Source: Paenibacillus periandrae (GTDB lineage Bacteria; Bacillota; Bacilli; Paenibacillales; NBRC-103111). From it: 64,000 bases of DNA. A program made the position numbers and the translations under genes. Where the stretch lies: NCBI RefSeq assembly GCF_022458865.1, contig NZ_JAJNMU010000016.1, positions 1-64,000 on the forward strand, read 5' to 3'. Under the pieces are notes generated by a model. It ran no database searches, was not told where the DNA came from, and worked only from the letters and a program-made list of their open reading frames with translations. Positions within the stretch are counted from its first letter, which is position 1. The number at the start of each line of letters is the position of its first letter. Below are positions 8,888 to 17,362 of this stretch, one piece after another.

Positions 8888-9886
8888 TTATATCCAGTTA
8901 GTATGATCAAGCTCAATACCACCAAACAGTTTACCCATGCTGAGATCTGTTCGATACCGATTTAATGTCCATCTTTGCATCGTATTGCGATTCATTCCCT
9001 CCCACTTGCGCAGAAACGTTGTATACAAAAGCAGATGGCGCAGCAGCATCCAATCCGGTACGCTTTGCACCAGTGCCTTGTTTACGGTTTGATGGTGAGA
9101 ATAGCCCTCTAATACATGATGCATAAACAGTTTCGCAAACGACGCTTTATCTGCTGCAGAGCGATCACCATCGATAGCGTAATACATGGCGACAGCGATA
9201 TCACTGGCATAATGATGATAGGCCATCCCATCAAAATCAAAAACGATCATCCTACCTTCATGAACATGAAAGTTGCGATGATGCAGATCATTATGGATCA
9301 ATCCAAACTGGTCCGGGTGCTCAGGCAGCTGCTTAAGCCTTAGCAGGCAGGGGTTCAAGGCTTTGCCAAGCAACGGATCAGCAGCAACCTTCAACAACGC
9401 AGCATGATATAATTCATCCTCATCCCATCGATGCCGTTTCCACTCCGGTCTGAACGGTTTATACTGTGAGGTAACCTGATGCAGCTTGCCGAGCAGTTGC
9501 CCCCACTGCTTGAACAGCTCCGGTCCCCATACCTCCGGATTCGCGGGCTGCCCAGCGGCCCATTCCAATGCGTATGCCCAATAACCATCCTTTGAATGAC
9601 CGCCGATTGACTCTACATAACTGCCGTTTAACGAGACAATCGCCCTTGCCACCGGTACGCCAAGCTCCGCCGCAAAGTGGACAAAATCGATTTCCCCCAG
9701 AATGTCGGCTTCTGTCCGGCGCTGCTGGTCTATGATTTTGAGTACATACCGTTTTCCTCGATCAGCCCAGGCATATACGCTGCTCTCAAAGCTTTCCAAT
9801 GGTATAAATCGGGTATTTGACTCAGCGAACCTGCTGCCGGCATCAAGCAACACTTTCTCGTCGATTTGATTGTTGGTTGTCCCCAT
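8888..9886 (-). CDS. APH-fold phosphotransferase (aminoglycoside/choline kinase-like)
   Basis: 332 aa from ATG 9886, one base after the previous stop; the longer frame to 10015 would overlap that gene by 128 bp. The N-lobe has RYVLKI (ATP-binding Lys). The catalytic loop reads IHNDLHHRNF, matching HxDxxxxN, and VFDFDGM supplies the metal-binding Asp. The protein resembles the homoserine/choline kinase and CotS-like branch as much as true aminoglycoside phosphotransferases. In this cluster it could phosphorylate a hydroxyl of the product, as a biosynthetic step or for self-protection. Substrate unknown. Confidence 0.8.
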   Translation of the reverse strand: MGTTNNQIDEKVLLDAGSRFAESNTRFIPLESFESSVYAWADRGKRYVLKIIDQQRRTEADILGEIDFVHFAAELGVPVARAIVSLNGSYVESIGGHSKDGYWAYALEWAAGQPANPEVWGPELFKQWGQLLGKLHQVTSQYKPFRPEWKRHRWDEDELYHAALLKVAADPLLGKALNPCLLRLKQLPEHPDQFGLIHNDLHHRNFHVHEGRMIVFDFDGMAYHHYASDIAVAMYYAIDGDRSAADKASFAKLFMHHVLEGYSHHQTVNKALVQSVPDWMLLRHLLLYTTFLRKWEGMNRNTMQRWTLNRYRTDLSMGKLFGGIELDHTNWI

Positions 9887-9887
9887 A

Positions 9888-10922
9888 TCAGTTCGCGTTC
9901 TCCAGATGGTCGAGCAGTTGTTCCAGAAAATCCTTCTCATAGGCTTTAAGCTCTTCAATCCCATGAATCGCTCTGGCGATATTGCGAGGGTCTTGCACAA
10001 TACGCTGCTTGACACAAAGCTGGTGAACGATCATCGTTTTTCTTAATACCTGCTCCGCCATCGCGATAAACCTGTCATCGGTCATATAACAGTTGGCAAA
10101 TAAATATTTCATTCGCTCTATCATCAGTTTTTTATGATTCACCAATGTTTGTAAAGCTTTCATGTGGATGATTGGTTTGTCGCTATCGCGTTCCAACTCC
10201 AAAAATTGAATCAGTAAGTCATAGGCTCTTAAGCCGAACCAGAAATCGATTCGTTTGGGATTCCTTTCCGTTACCGGCTTGGATAACAGGTGCTCTCCCA
10301 ACGATCTTATAATTAATTTGATGTCAAATTCGAATATGGGCGTGTTCAGAGCCTGATACGGAAACTGGATAATTTCCAGTGTTTGGCTGGCACGCTGAGT
10401 TACCGGACCCGCATGGGCAAGCGCTTCTTGAAAGAGCTCAAAGCTGAGCGTCCGGTTGGTGGTAAATACAGGTGGATCGCCAAAAAATCCGGCAATTCGG
10501 AACAGCCTTTGCTCCCAATCATACCCATGTACCAATACATGATGGACAAGATGGTATTTAAGATAAGCGTGCATGCCAGGAATATAAAATTCATCCAGCG
10601 CGATCGCCAAATACTGCTGCTTGTTCAGACAATCCATGAACAATTCGATACTGTCAGTGAACCATGACCGCAACTGATCGGTGTGTAATTTGGAGACATA
10701 AGTGTAAGGCAGGCTGTGAAAATGAGAGGAAGTAGCCAGGTGAATGAAATTGCCCTTATCAAAATGCGGAACGCCGAATATATGAATATAGTTGGTAACT
10801 ATCCACGGCAGCGATTTGTCCTTGCGTGTAAGAATGATGGCTTGAGAAAATGCGTGAAACGAATGCACATCGATAATAGGAACCTCCAGTGGGAGGTTAA
10901 CCACACGGTTATCTGTTATCAT
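9888..10922 (-). CDS. BtrH-like protein B, probably lacking the catalytic Cys
   Basis: 344 aa. Strands around DEFYIPGMHAY and HHVLVHGYDWEQ match the centre of BtrH-type proteins (a D-x-x-x-P-G motif, then His and GYD). The N-terminal position where the nucleophile is expected reads SFHAFSQ and no nearby Cys is seen. It may thus be a non-catalytic partner of protein A next to it, or use another residue. The C-terminal half is helical. A strong ribosome site (aaggagatcgcg) precedes ATG 10922; the gene starts 12 bp after protein A. Confidence 0.45.
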   Translation of the reverse strand: MITDNRVVNLPLEVPIIDVHSFHAFSQAIILTRKDKSLPWIVTNYIHIFGVPHFDKGNFIHLATSSHFHSLPYTYVSKLHTDQLRSWFTDSIELFMDCLNKQQYLAIALDEFYIPGMHAYLKYHLVHHVLVHGYDWEQRLFRIAGFFGDPPVFTTNRTLSFELFQEALAHAGPVTQRASQTLEIIQFPYQALNTPIFEFDIKLIIRSLGEHLLSKPVTERNPKRIDFWFGLRAYDLLIQFLELERDSDKPIIHMKALQTLVNHKKLMIERMKYLFANCYMTDDRFIAMAEQVLRKTMIVHQLCVKQRIVQDPRNIARAIHGIEELKAYEKDFLEQLLDHLENAN

Positions 10923-10934
10923 CGCGATCTCCTT

Positions 10935-11942
10935 TCATTGGACAGCTCTGTCCATAAAGTCCTCCAGCCATTTCTCATGCGTCTGAAGCAGCGACATATA
11001 TCGTTCCTGGAGCGGCTGCAGCTTATGCGGCTGTATGGACAATCCGATTTTGTACAGCTGGTATAAACTTTTTTTCCATTCATTGCGGTTGTTATGAAGC
11101 TGCAACAGCATCCCTTCCGAATCTCCGACTCGGTCCCTATGCTTCCCGATAAATTGTTCGAAGTAATCCAATTGATGCATGATGCCACCGATTCGCAGGC
11201 AGTAATACATGTTTTTGCAGGTGTCCGTAAACTCCGCAGGCTTCATGTCAATTAACCGCGACCAATCAGCCACATAGGCTCTATAGGCCTCTAGCCCTTG
11301 ATAACATCCTTCAGGCAAATGATGTCTTCGATTAAAGCGTTTGATGCTCGCGATTGCCCTGTGATACCGTTCATCGGCATTCAAAGCGGGTTTTTGAAAA
11401 GGATTGACCTCAAACCAGGTGTATCCCCATACTCCAGCAAGCAGCTGTGACAGCGATAACGGACCTGTGTACGATAACGTTTGTCCGGAACCATCCAGAA
11501 AGGAGGTATCCGCCACCTGTACGACTTGATTGATTTCGTCGATTCCAAATAAAAGTAAAATATGATTACGCTCTTCACCGTCACGAAAAACAGCATGATA
11601 ATCCAAATAAGGACTGCGCATAAAAATCAGGATTACCCGATTTTCCTGTAAAATCTCGCGAAAGATGTCCAGCACCGCAGCACCGACCTCAAACGTAAAT
11701 TGGACACACAGCCCGTAGCAAGCGGCAAACTGTTGGAGGATTGTCTCCTGAGATGCAAGCCACATCGTGCTCAAATTTCCGTTGTATGCGAGATTCATGC
11801 CGTCACTTTGAAAATAAATGTCTGCCTCCGCAACCTCCATGTCCAATTCGGGACGTTCTCTGATCAACAGGTGACGCAATCCCGAAAACAAGCAATGATG
11901 TCCGGACTGAATTGTAAAATCATTCACAATGCACATTGACAT
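10935..11942 (-). CDS. BtrH-like protein A (putative ACP-dependent acyltransferase)
   Basis: 335 aa. The N-terminus reads SGHHCLFSGLRHLL with Cys17 at the position of the BtrH nucleophile. RSPYLDYH and RNHILLLFGID later provide the expected His and Asp. The second half is alpha-helical. Of the three BtrH-like proteins here this one best keeps a complete Cys-His-Asp set. It follows the luciferase-like monooxygenase by 33 bp and precedes protein B by 12 bp. By analogy with butirosin it would transfer the ACP2-bound, oxidised chain to a sugar or amine acceptor. Confidence 0.5.
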   Translation of the reverse strand: MSMCIVNDFTIQSGHHCLFSGLRHLLIRERPELDMEVAEADIYFQSDGMNLAYNGNLSTMWLASQETILQQFAACYGLCVQFTFEVGAAVLDIFREILQENRVILIFMRSPYLDYHAVFRDGEERNHILLLFGIDEINQVVQVADTSFLDGSGQTLSYTGPLSLSQLLAGVWGYTWFEVNPFQKPALNADERYHRAIASIKRFNRRHHLPEGCYQGLEAYRAYVADWSRLIDMKPAEFTDTCKNMYYCLRIGGIMHQLDYFEQFIGKHRDRVGDSEGMLLQLHNNRNEWKKSLYQLYKIGLSIQPHKLQPLQERYMSLLQTHEKWLEDFMDRAVQ

Positions 11943-11975
11943 GCTGGCCTAACGACTCCTTTCCACCCTTTACGC

Positions 11976-13070
11976 TCACTTGCTGACATTACCGATAGGT
12001 AGATGTCTGGACTGGAAGGGAAGGACAATATGCTTGCTGATCCGCTCCAGCTCCTGCGTGCTAATCAAGCCGGATAGTATAAAATAATTCACGCCAATCG
12101 TATGAAATCGGCTTATGGTGTGCCGTACCTCCTCGTAAGATCCGACAATGGAAAAGCCATTCGAAGTATTCAGCTGTGACAAACCTGGCCATAGTGTGGA
12201 CGAAGGACTGCCTTCTGCTTGTGCATAATTGGATGGTGCATGTTTGGATTGCGAATAATAATTATGATATTTGGAAATACCGACCGAGTCACTGTTGTTG
12301 CGAAACAGACGGTTCATCCTTTTTTCAAACGGGCTGGCACTCTCCAAAAAATGATAGGCAGCCTCCCACGCTTCTTCCGTCGTTTCCCGCGCAATAATGT
12401 CGATCATGATTCCACAATGCGGATTTGGATTCAGCTCCAGATTCGTACGAAGCTCAGGTACCAATTCACGAAAGCTTGTAAAATGCTGCTCAATCTCATC
12501 CAGCTCATGTCCGAATACCAGATAACCATCAGCAAATTCAGCCGCAATAGCCATCGCTTCCTGCGAGCTGCCAGCCATGAACAGCCTGCCAGTCGGTGCG
12601 TCCCGTTTAGGAAATAGCTCCGCATTTTGCACATCGAAGCAGTCTCCATGATAATGAGTAATCCCGCCCTGCTGCAAACGGAGGTAAAGATCGATGAATT
12701 CTTTGGTTCGCTTATAACGTGAGGCGTGGTCACCGGCCCGGGTCATCTTTCCAAGCTCGACCTGTGAGCTGCCTGTAACCATATTCAAATCAATGCGTCC
12801 AGCTGAAATCAAGCTTAATGTGTTAAAAGCTTTGGCAGTCGTCGTCGGCAAACAATAGCTCGTGTTCTGCGCAACGAGAATACGGATTCGCTCTGTTTCC
12901 TGCGTTAACACCGTAGCTATAATCCAGGGGTCCATATAAGAGTTGGCGTTAATCAGCAGTACCGATTGAAACCCGCCTGCCTCCGCAAGCTGTGTCTGCT
13001 GTAGAATCGTCTCCAAATTACCTTCCGGCAGCATCCAGCAAAATTCCATATGCGTCACCCGCCGATTCAT
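11976..13070 (-). CDS. Luciferase-like (LLM class) flavin-dependent monooxygenase
   Basis: 364 aa TIM-barrel monooxygenase using reduced flavin and O2. Features typical of the alkanesulfonate-monooxygenase/BtrO branch are AEAGGFQSVL near residue 35, RIRILVAQN, the ISAGRIDLNMVTGSS flavin-site block and RYKRTKEFIDLY. It starts 5 bp after the ACP2 stop, which suggests that it acts on an ACP2-bound substrate, as BtrO hydroxylates a carrier-bound chain in butirosin biosynthesis. No flavin reductase gene is present, so FMNH2 must come from elsewhere. Confidence 0.85.
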   Translation of the reverse strand: MNRRVTHMEFCWMLPEGNLETILQQTQLAEAGGFQSVLLINANSYMDPWIIATVLTQETERIRILVAQNTSYCLPTTTAKAFNTLSLISAGRIDLNMVTGSSQVELGKMTRAGDHASRYKRTKEFIDLYLRLQQGGITHYHGDCFDVQNAELFPKRDAPTGRLFMAGSSQEAMAIAAEFADGYLVFGHELDEIEQHFTSFRELVPELRTNLELNPNPHCGIMIDIIARETTEEAWEAAYHFLESASPFEKRMNRLFRNNSDSVGISKYHNYYSQSKHAPSNYAQAEGSPSSTLWPGLSQLNTSNGFSIVGSYEEVRHTISRFHTIGVNYFILSGLISTQELERISKHIVLPFQSRHLPIGNVSK

Positions 13071-13075
13071 TTGAT

Positions 13076-13342
13076 TTATTGATATTTGCCGACCAGTTCC
13101 TGAATTCGGCGAAGCGTGGATACATTCTCAGTTAACAAATCATCATCATCAATTTCGATGCCATAGACGATTTCCAGCTCGACCACCAATTCAACGACAA
13201 GGATCGAGTTCAGATTGTATTCGATCAAATCATCATCAGGTCCAATCGATTCCAGCACTTCACGCTCTTGCTTAAGCACCCGTTCCAATATATCCAAAAG
13301 CTCCGTATCGTGAGTTGTCCTTGGCATGGTTATGGTTAACAC
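13076..13342 (-). CDS. Acyl carrier protein 2
   Basis: 88 aa if read from GTG 13342; ATG 13327 (83 aa) is the alternative and leaves more room for the agagagg ribosome site. The carrier motif is NLNSILVVEL, with phosphopantetheinyl Ser46 (numbered from GTG). The usual D before the Ser is N, a change seen in some discrete carriers. Strongly acidic, with EIDDDDLL after the site. Adjacent to the monooxygenase gene, so it probably carries the substrate of that enzyme. Confidence 0.85.
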   Translation of the reverse strand: MLTITMPRTTHDTELLDILERVLKQEREVLESIGPDDDLIEYNLNSILVVELVVELEIVYGIEIDDDDLLTENVSTLRRIQELVGKYQ

Positions 13343-13347
13343 CTCTC

Positions 13348-14613
13348 TTATAAATAATGCCGTCCATCGATGATCTTTTTTCCTTGATACAGGTTTTGCT
13401 TATCTTTAAAATCCCTCCATGCCGTAATAATAGTAAGTACCTCGCTGCGATTCACAACCTCCTCTACAGAGTCCGCATACTTAATGGGTAATCCGAAGGA
13501 TTTGCGGAAATTTTCCATGGCCATTGGATCATAAGCTACAATTCGACTATAGCCGCGGTCCAGCAGCAGTCCAATAATATCCCTGGATACCGCACCTCGG
13601 ACATCATCGCTTTCCGGTTTGAACGACAATCCGAGGATGCCAATCGTATCCTCAGGTTGAACGGCCGCAGCAATCTGCTCGACAATATGCCTTTTAATAT
13701 CCTCATTGACCTGCAGCACCGCTTTCAGCATCACGGCCTCATGTCCGTAATGGCCTGCATGTGTATATAAGGATAACGTGTCCTTGGGCAAACAATAACC
13801 GCCGAAACCGCAGCCAGGAAATACGTAGTCTGTCATTTTTGCGGGATGTCCCTGCCATCGCTTGTCTTCATGGAGCAGGTGAAACACCTGCGTAATATTT
13901 ATATGGTCAATCCGGGCTGCGATCATCGACAATTCGTTAGCAAAGCTGATCATGGTAGCCAGCAGTGCATTGGAGGCATATTTGACAAATTCGGCGGTAT
14001 GCGCGGATACAACATGGATGGGAACTCCAAAATTCGCATAAAGCTCACGTACCCGCTGTGCTCCTATAGGATCAACCTCTCCAATGATAATGCGATCCGG
14101 TTGCACAAAATCATTCCATGCCGAGCCCTCACGCAGAAATTCCGGGTTATGGGCCAAGCCTATATTTTCCCCGATCCGATAGCCCTGATTTTCCAAAAGC
14201 AATTGGACAACATCCGTTGTCGTGGACGCTGGAACCGTCGATTTGATCACGATAACAGGGTAAGGCTTGGGCTGTGATAGCTGCTCCAATGCATCCAGAC
14301 ATGCACGGACTGCACGCTGCAGATCACCCAAATCGGTTTCACCGCTCAATGAACTGGGCGTTCCAACACATATAAAAATGGTATCGGCTTCAGCTACAGC
14401 CTCTGCCATCGTATCGCATACGATAAATCGGTCTCCGCCGTATCGCTCCAGCTGCTCCTGAAGGTGTGGCTCATGAAAAGAAATCCGTTTGCCCTTGTAC
14501 AGCTCCCGCTTACGCACATCCGCATCATAGGCAAATACTTGCTGACCCGAACGATGAGCCAGCCCCAACCCCGTGGTCAGTCCTACGAACCCCAAGCCCA
14601 TTACCGCGATCAT
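13348..14613 (-). CDS. ugd: UDP-glucose 6-dehydrogenase
   Basis: 421 aa from ATG 14613, which overlaps the previous stop as ATGA; the longer open frame to 14886 lies inside that gene. It oxidises UDP-glucose to UDP-glucuronate with two NAD+. Seen: MGLGFVGLTTGLGLA nucleotide fold, FICVGTPS, EFLREGSAW, GCGFGGYCLPKD with the catalytic Cys, and LSFKPESDDVR. Together with the SDR upstream it would give UDP-xylose or a 4-keto pentose for glycosylation. A related NDP-sugar dehydrogenase with another base is possible because a cytidylyltransferase is two genes away. Confidence 0.9.
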   Translation of the reverse strand: MIAVMGLGFVGLTTGLGLAHRSGQQVFAYDADVRKRELYKGKRISFHEPHLQEQLERYGGDRFIVCDTMAEAVAEADTIFICVGTPSSLSGETDLGDLQRAVRACLDALEQLSQPKPYPVIVIKSTVPASTTTDVVQLLLENQGYRIGENIGLAHNPEFLREGSAWNDFVQPDRIIIGEVDPIGAQRVRELYANFGVPIHVVSAHTAEFVKYASNALLATMISFANELSMIAARIDHINITQVFHLLHEDKRWQGHPAKMTDYVFPGCGFGGYCLPKDTLSLYTHAGHYGHEAVMLKAVLQVNEDIKRHIVEQIAAAVQPEDTIGILGLSFKPESDDVRGAVSRDIIGLLLDRGYSRIVAYDPMAMENFRKSFGLPIKYADSVEEVVNRSEVLTIITAWRDFKDKQNLYQGKKIIDGRHYL

Positions 14614-15704
14614 GAATGAACCTCTTCTCTTTCCTGTGCGAGAAAGGACAAATACCGTCTTACTCCCTGCTCGACATCGATTCCGGGCTGAAAGCCGAGC
14701 AGTTGTCTCGCCTTGGATATATCGGGACATCTGCGTGATGGATTGCCGGTTAAATAATCCTTTTCCAACGATGGCCGATAGCGGATTGCACCTGAATAAC
14801 CCCATAGCTCTAACGCCTGTTTGCGAAAAATACCGGCCAGCTGCAGCACTGTAATCTCCGGTCGATCCATCCCGATATTGAAGCAATCGAATTGTTCATA
14901 GGTCAATACCTTAATGTAACCCGCAATCGCATCAGCAATATAACAAAAGGTACGGGTAGGCGTCCCATCTGAATGGATCACCAAATCCTCATGCGACAGC
15001 ACCGCCTGGGCGAAATCCGCAGGTACTCTTTTATCCCCAACCGCCATACCCGGTCCGAAGTTATTGAACGGTCTGACGATCCGTATTGGCATCTGGTACG
15101 TCTGATGATACACATAACACAGCGTTTCACCCATACGCTTCGACTCGTCGTAGCAGGCACGCGGACCGAGTGAACTCACGTTGCCCAGATAGGTTTCCGC
15201 TGTTGGAATGCTTTCCTGCACAGGATCACCATACACCTCGCTGCTGGAGAAAAACAACAATCCCTCCAGCGGGCGATGACGGTAAAATTCCAACAGATTG
15301 TTCAGTCCCAGTACATTCGCATGAATCGTTTCAATCGGAAACTGGCGATAATAGGTAGGAGATGCGATTGACGCCATATGAATGACATAGTCCGCCCGAT
15401 GTGCTGCAGGTATCGAGTCCAGCTTATCGACGGCAATATCAAAGCTGTATACCTCGATATCGGCTTCATTACGCGAAAGCTCCTCCAGCCATGCTGGTCT
15501 GCCCGAACGGAACGTATCCAGCAGGATAAGTGATCGATATTGGATTCCCTGCTGTTTCAAGTAGACGAAGTAATGCGTTAAATAAAAGCCGATAAATCCG
15601 CCGCAGCCAGTGATCACAATCGTTTTCCCTGCAAATCGGCCCGCTTTCTCTGTTTGCCCAAATATATAAGCCAGATCCTCAAGCATAATACCGTTTCCGG
15701 TCAT
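14610..15704 (-). CDS. NDP-sugar epimerase/dehydratase (UDP-xylose synthase-like SDR)
   Basis: 364 aa from ATG 15704, which overlaps the previous stop as TGATG. Extended SDR: TGCGGFIGFYL cofactor loop and active-site YDESK in PRACYDESKRMGETL. That block and SPTYYRQFPIETI resemble UDP-glucuronate decarboxylases (UXS), so a glucuronate product of the next gene may be its substrate. CDP-glucose 4,6-dehydratase is the main alternative given the RfbF-like neighbour, but the PRACYDE signature argues against it. Confidence 0.75.
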   Translation of the reverse strand: MTGNGIMLEDLAYIFGQTEKAGRFAGKTIVITGCGGFIGFYLTHYFVYLKQQGIQYRSLILLDTFRSGRPAWLEELSRNEADIEVYSFDIAVDKLDSIPAAHRADYVIHMASIASPTYYRQFPIETIHANVLGLNNLLEFYRHRPLEGLLFFSSSEVYGDPVQESIPTAETYLGNVSSLGPRACYDESKRMGETLCYVYHQTYQMPIRIVRPFNNFGPGMAVGDKRVPADFAQAVLSHEDLVIHSDGTPTRTFCYIADAIAGYIKVLTYEQFDCFNIGMDRPEITVLQLAGIFRKQALELWGYSGAIRYRPSLEKDYLTGNPSRRCPDISKARQLLGFQPGIDVEQGVRRYLSFLAQEREEVHS

Positions 15705-16513
15705 CAAAGGCACCGCTCCTTTTCAGTATTCTGATCTCCAGCCATACGACTGGTTTTCCAAGGCACATTACCGGAGGCCCACAAGCTTTCCAAATGCTGT
15801 TTATCTCTCATCGTGTCCATGCACTCCCAGAAACCGCTATGCCGATAAGCCATCAATTGCCCATCTTCAGCCAAGCGAGTCAACACGTCGCTCTCCAGCA
15901 CCTCTTCATCGCTGCTCAAATAATCAAGCACACCCGGCTCAAATACAAAAAAACCGCCATTAATCCAGCTCTCTGTATCCAGCTTTTCCTTAAAGCGCAT
16001 GACCTGATCTCCCTGCAGATCAACGGTACCAAATCGCGCTCGCGGCCGTACCAGTGTCAAGGTTGCCAGTCTGCCATGCGAACGGTGGAAATCCATCAGA
16101 CGCGTCATATCCACATCACTCACGCCATCACCGTACGTCACCATAAAGGTCTCCGTGTTCAACTGATCTCTTAACCGATACAAGCGTCCACCCGTCATGC
16201 TGTGAAGTCCGGTATCCACAAGATGAACAATCCAATCCCTCTCCGGTTGCTTCTTCACCTCAACAGCAGAGCTGGACATATGGATCGAAAAATCATTTTG
16301 CAGATACACATAATTCAAAAAATACTGCTTGATCACCTCAGCCTTGTAGCCAAGTGCGACGATAAATTCCTTGAATCCGTAAGCCGCATACCCCTGCATG
16401 ATGTGGCATAAAATCGGCAAGCCCCCGATCTCTACCATCGGCTTGGGCTTAAGCACAGTTTCTTCCCCCAATCGGGTACCCAGGCCGCCTGCGAATAATA
16501 CGATTTTGGTCAT
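15704..16513 (-). CDS. rfbF: Glucose-1-phosphate cytidylyltransferase
   Basis: 269 aa, full length. Makes CDP-glucose from CTP and glucose-1-phosphate. The motifs are close to RfbF throughout: LFAGGLGTRLGEET, KPKPMVEIGG, TYGDGVSDVD with the metal-binding Asp, INGGFFVFEP, and AYRHSGFWECMDT. No CDP-glucose 4,6-dehydratase of the classic type is adjacent, so the fate of CDP-glucose is open: it may feed the glycosyltransferase directly or the UXS-like SDR. Confidence 0.85.
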   Translation of the reverse strand: MTKIVLFAGGLGTRLGEETVLKPKPMVEIGGLPILCHIMQGYAAYGFKEFIVALGYKAEVIKQYFLNYVYLQNDFSIHMSSSAVEVKKQPERDWIVHLVDTGLHSMTGGRLYRLRDQLNTETFMVTYGDGVSDVDMTRLMDFHRSHGRLATLTLVRPRARFGTVDLQGDQVMRFKEKLDTESWINGGFFVFEPGVLDYLSSDEEVLESDVLTRLAEDGQLMAYRHSGFWECMDTMRDKQHLESLWASGNVPWKTSRMAGDQNTEKERCL

Positions 16514-16552
16514 TATGGGTCCACCCCGCTTCTTCTATCAGATAATCGCTAA

Positions 16553-17353
16553 TTAACCGCTTGCACTGGTATAACTACGAATGGCCACGTTCCAGAGCTT
16601 ACGGGAAATGAACAAAAACACAATCGGAGCCGCAATAAACCAAACCATATAGGAGATATCCAGCTTATCCATGGCGTACAAGGGTGAAAAGTTGGTGATG
16701 ATAAACACCGGAAACAGGAACATGCCCGCCTGCTGGATCGAACGTCCATAGATGTTCATCGGTACATGATTCATATCCCAAATGGCCGTCGACATCTGAT
16801 TAACCGCATTGGTGTTGACCGTCCAGAAAGATATCAGCGAGGGAATCAGGAAAATCGCGTATTTGAGCACCACACCCACGAATATAAAAGCGATAAACCC
16901 GAACACCTTAACAGGCGTTACCGGAATCCCCATTCGGCTCCAGCCGATCACGATCATCGCTATGCCGGCCACTACATTTGTAAACGAGTACCCAAAATCG
17001 ATTCTGCGCAGCGTAGCAATGAATTGCAGCGAGACCGGCTTGGTGATCAGCATATCCAGCGTACCGTCGCGAATATGGTTGCTCAGCATCATAAAATTGG
17101 AATAAAAGAATAAGCAGTAAAACCCGGTCATCATCGTAAATGAGCCTACATACATCAGCAGTGCATCCGGGGTGTACCCATTAATGACGACGCCTACCCG
17201 GAACGCAACCAGCACATAAATCAGCTTGATACACAGGTAAGCAATCTCGATCGTATTGGCGAAAAGGAAATTGATCCGATATTCCATCTGTGCAATAAAG
17301 CAATTTTTTACGAAAATCAGGTAGATGTACCCGTATTTTTTCAACGTTTTCAT
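16553..17353 (-). CDS. ABC-2 family exporter permease 2
   Basis: 266 aa, about six hydrophobic segments, of the ABC2_membrane_6 type (PF06182-like), which usually occurs as two different permeases with one ATPase. RBS ggaggg precedes ATG 17353. It follows permease 1 by 9 bp and works with the ATPase at 18147-19154. The likely role is export of the cluster's product, and with it self-protection. Confidence 0.8.
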   Translation of the reverse strand: MKTLKKYGYIYLIFVKNCFIAQMEYRINFLFANTIEIAYLCIKLIYVLVAFRVGVVINGYTPDALLMYVGSFTMMTGFYCLFFYSNFMMLSNHIRDGTLDMLITKPVSLQFIATLRRIDFGYSFTNVVAGIAMIVIGWSRMGIPVTPVKVFGFIAFIFVGVVLKYAIFLIPSLISFWTVNTNAVNQMSTAIWDMNHVPMNIYGRSIQQAGMFLFPVFIITNFSPLYAMDKLDISYMVWFIAAPIVFLFISRKLWNVAIRSYTSASG

Positions 17354-17362
17354 GAGTCAGGT

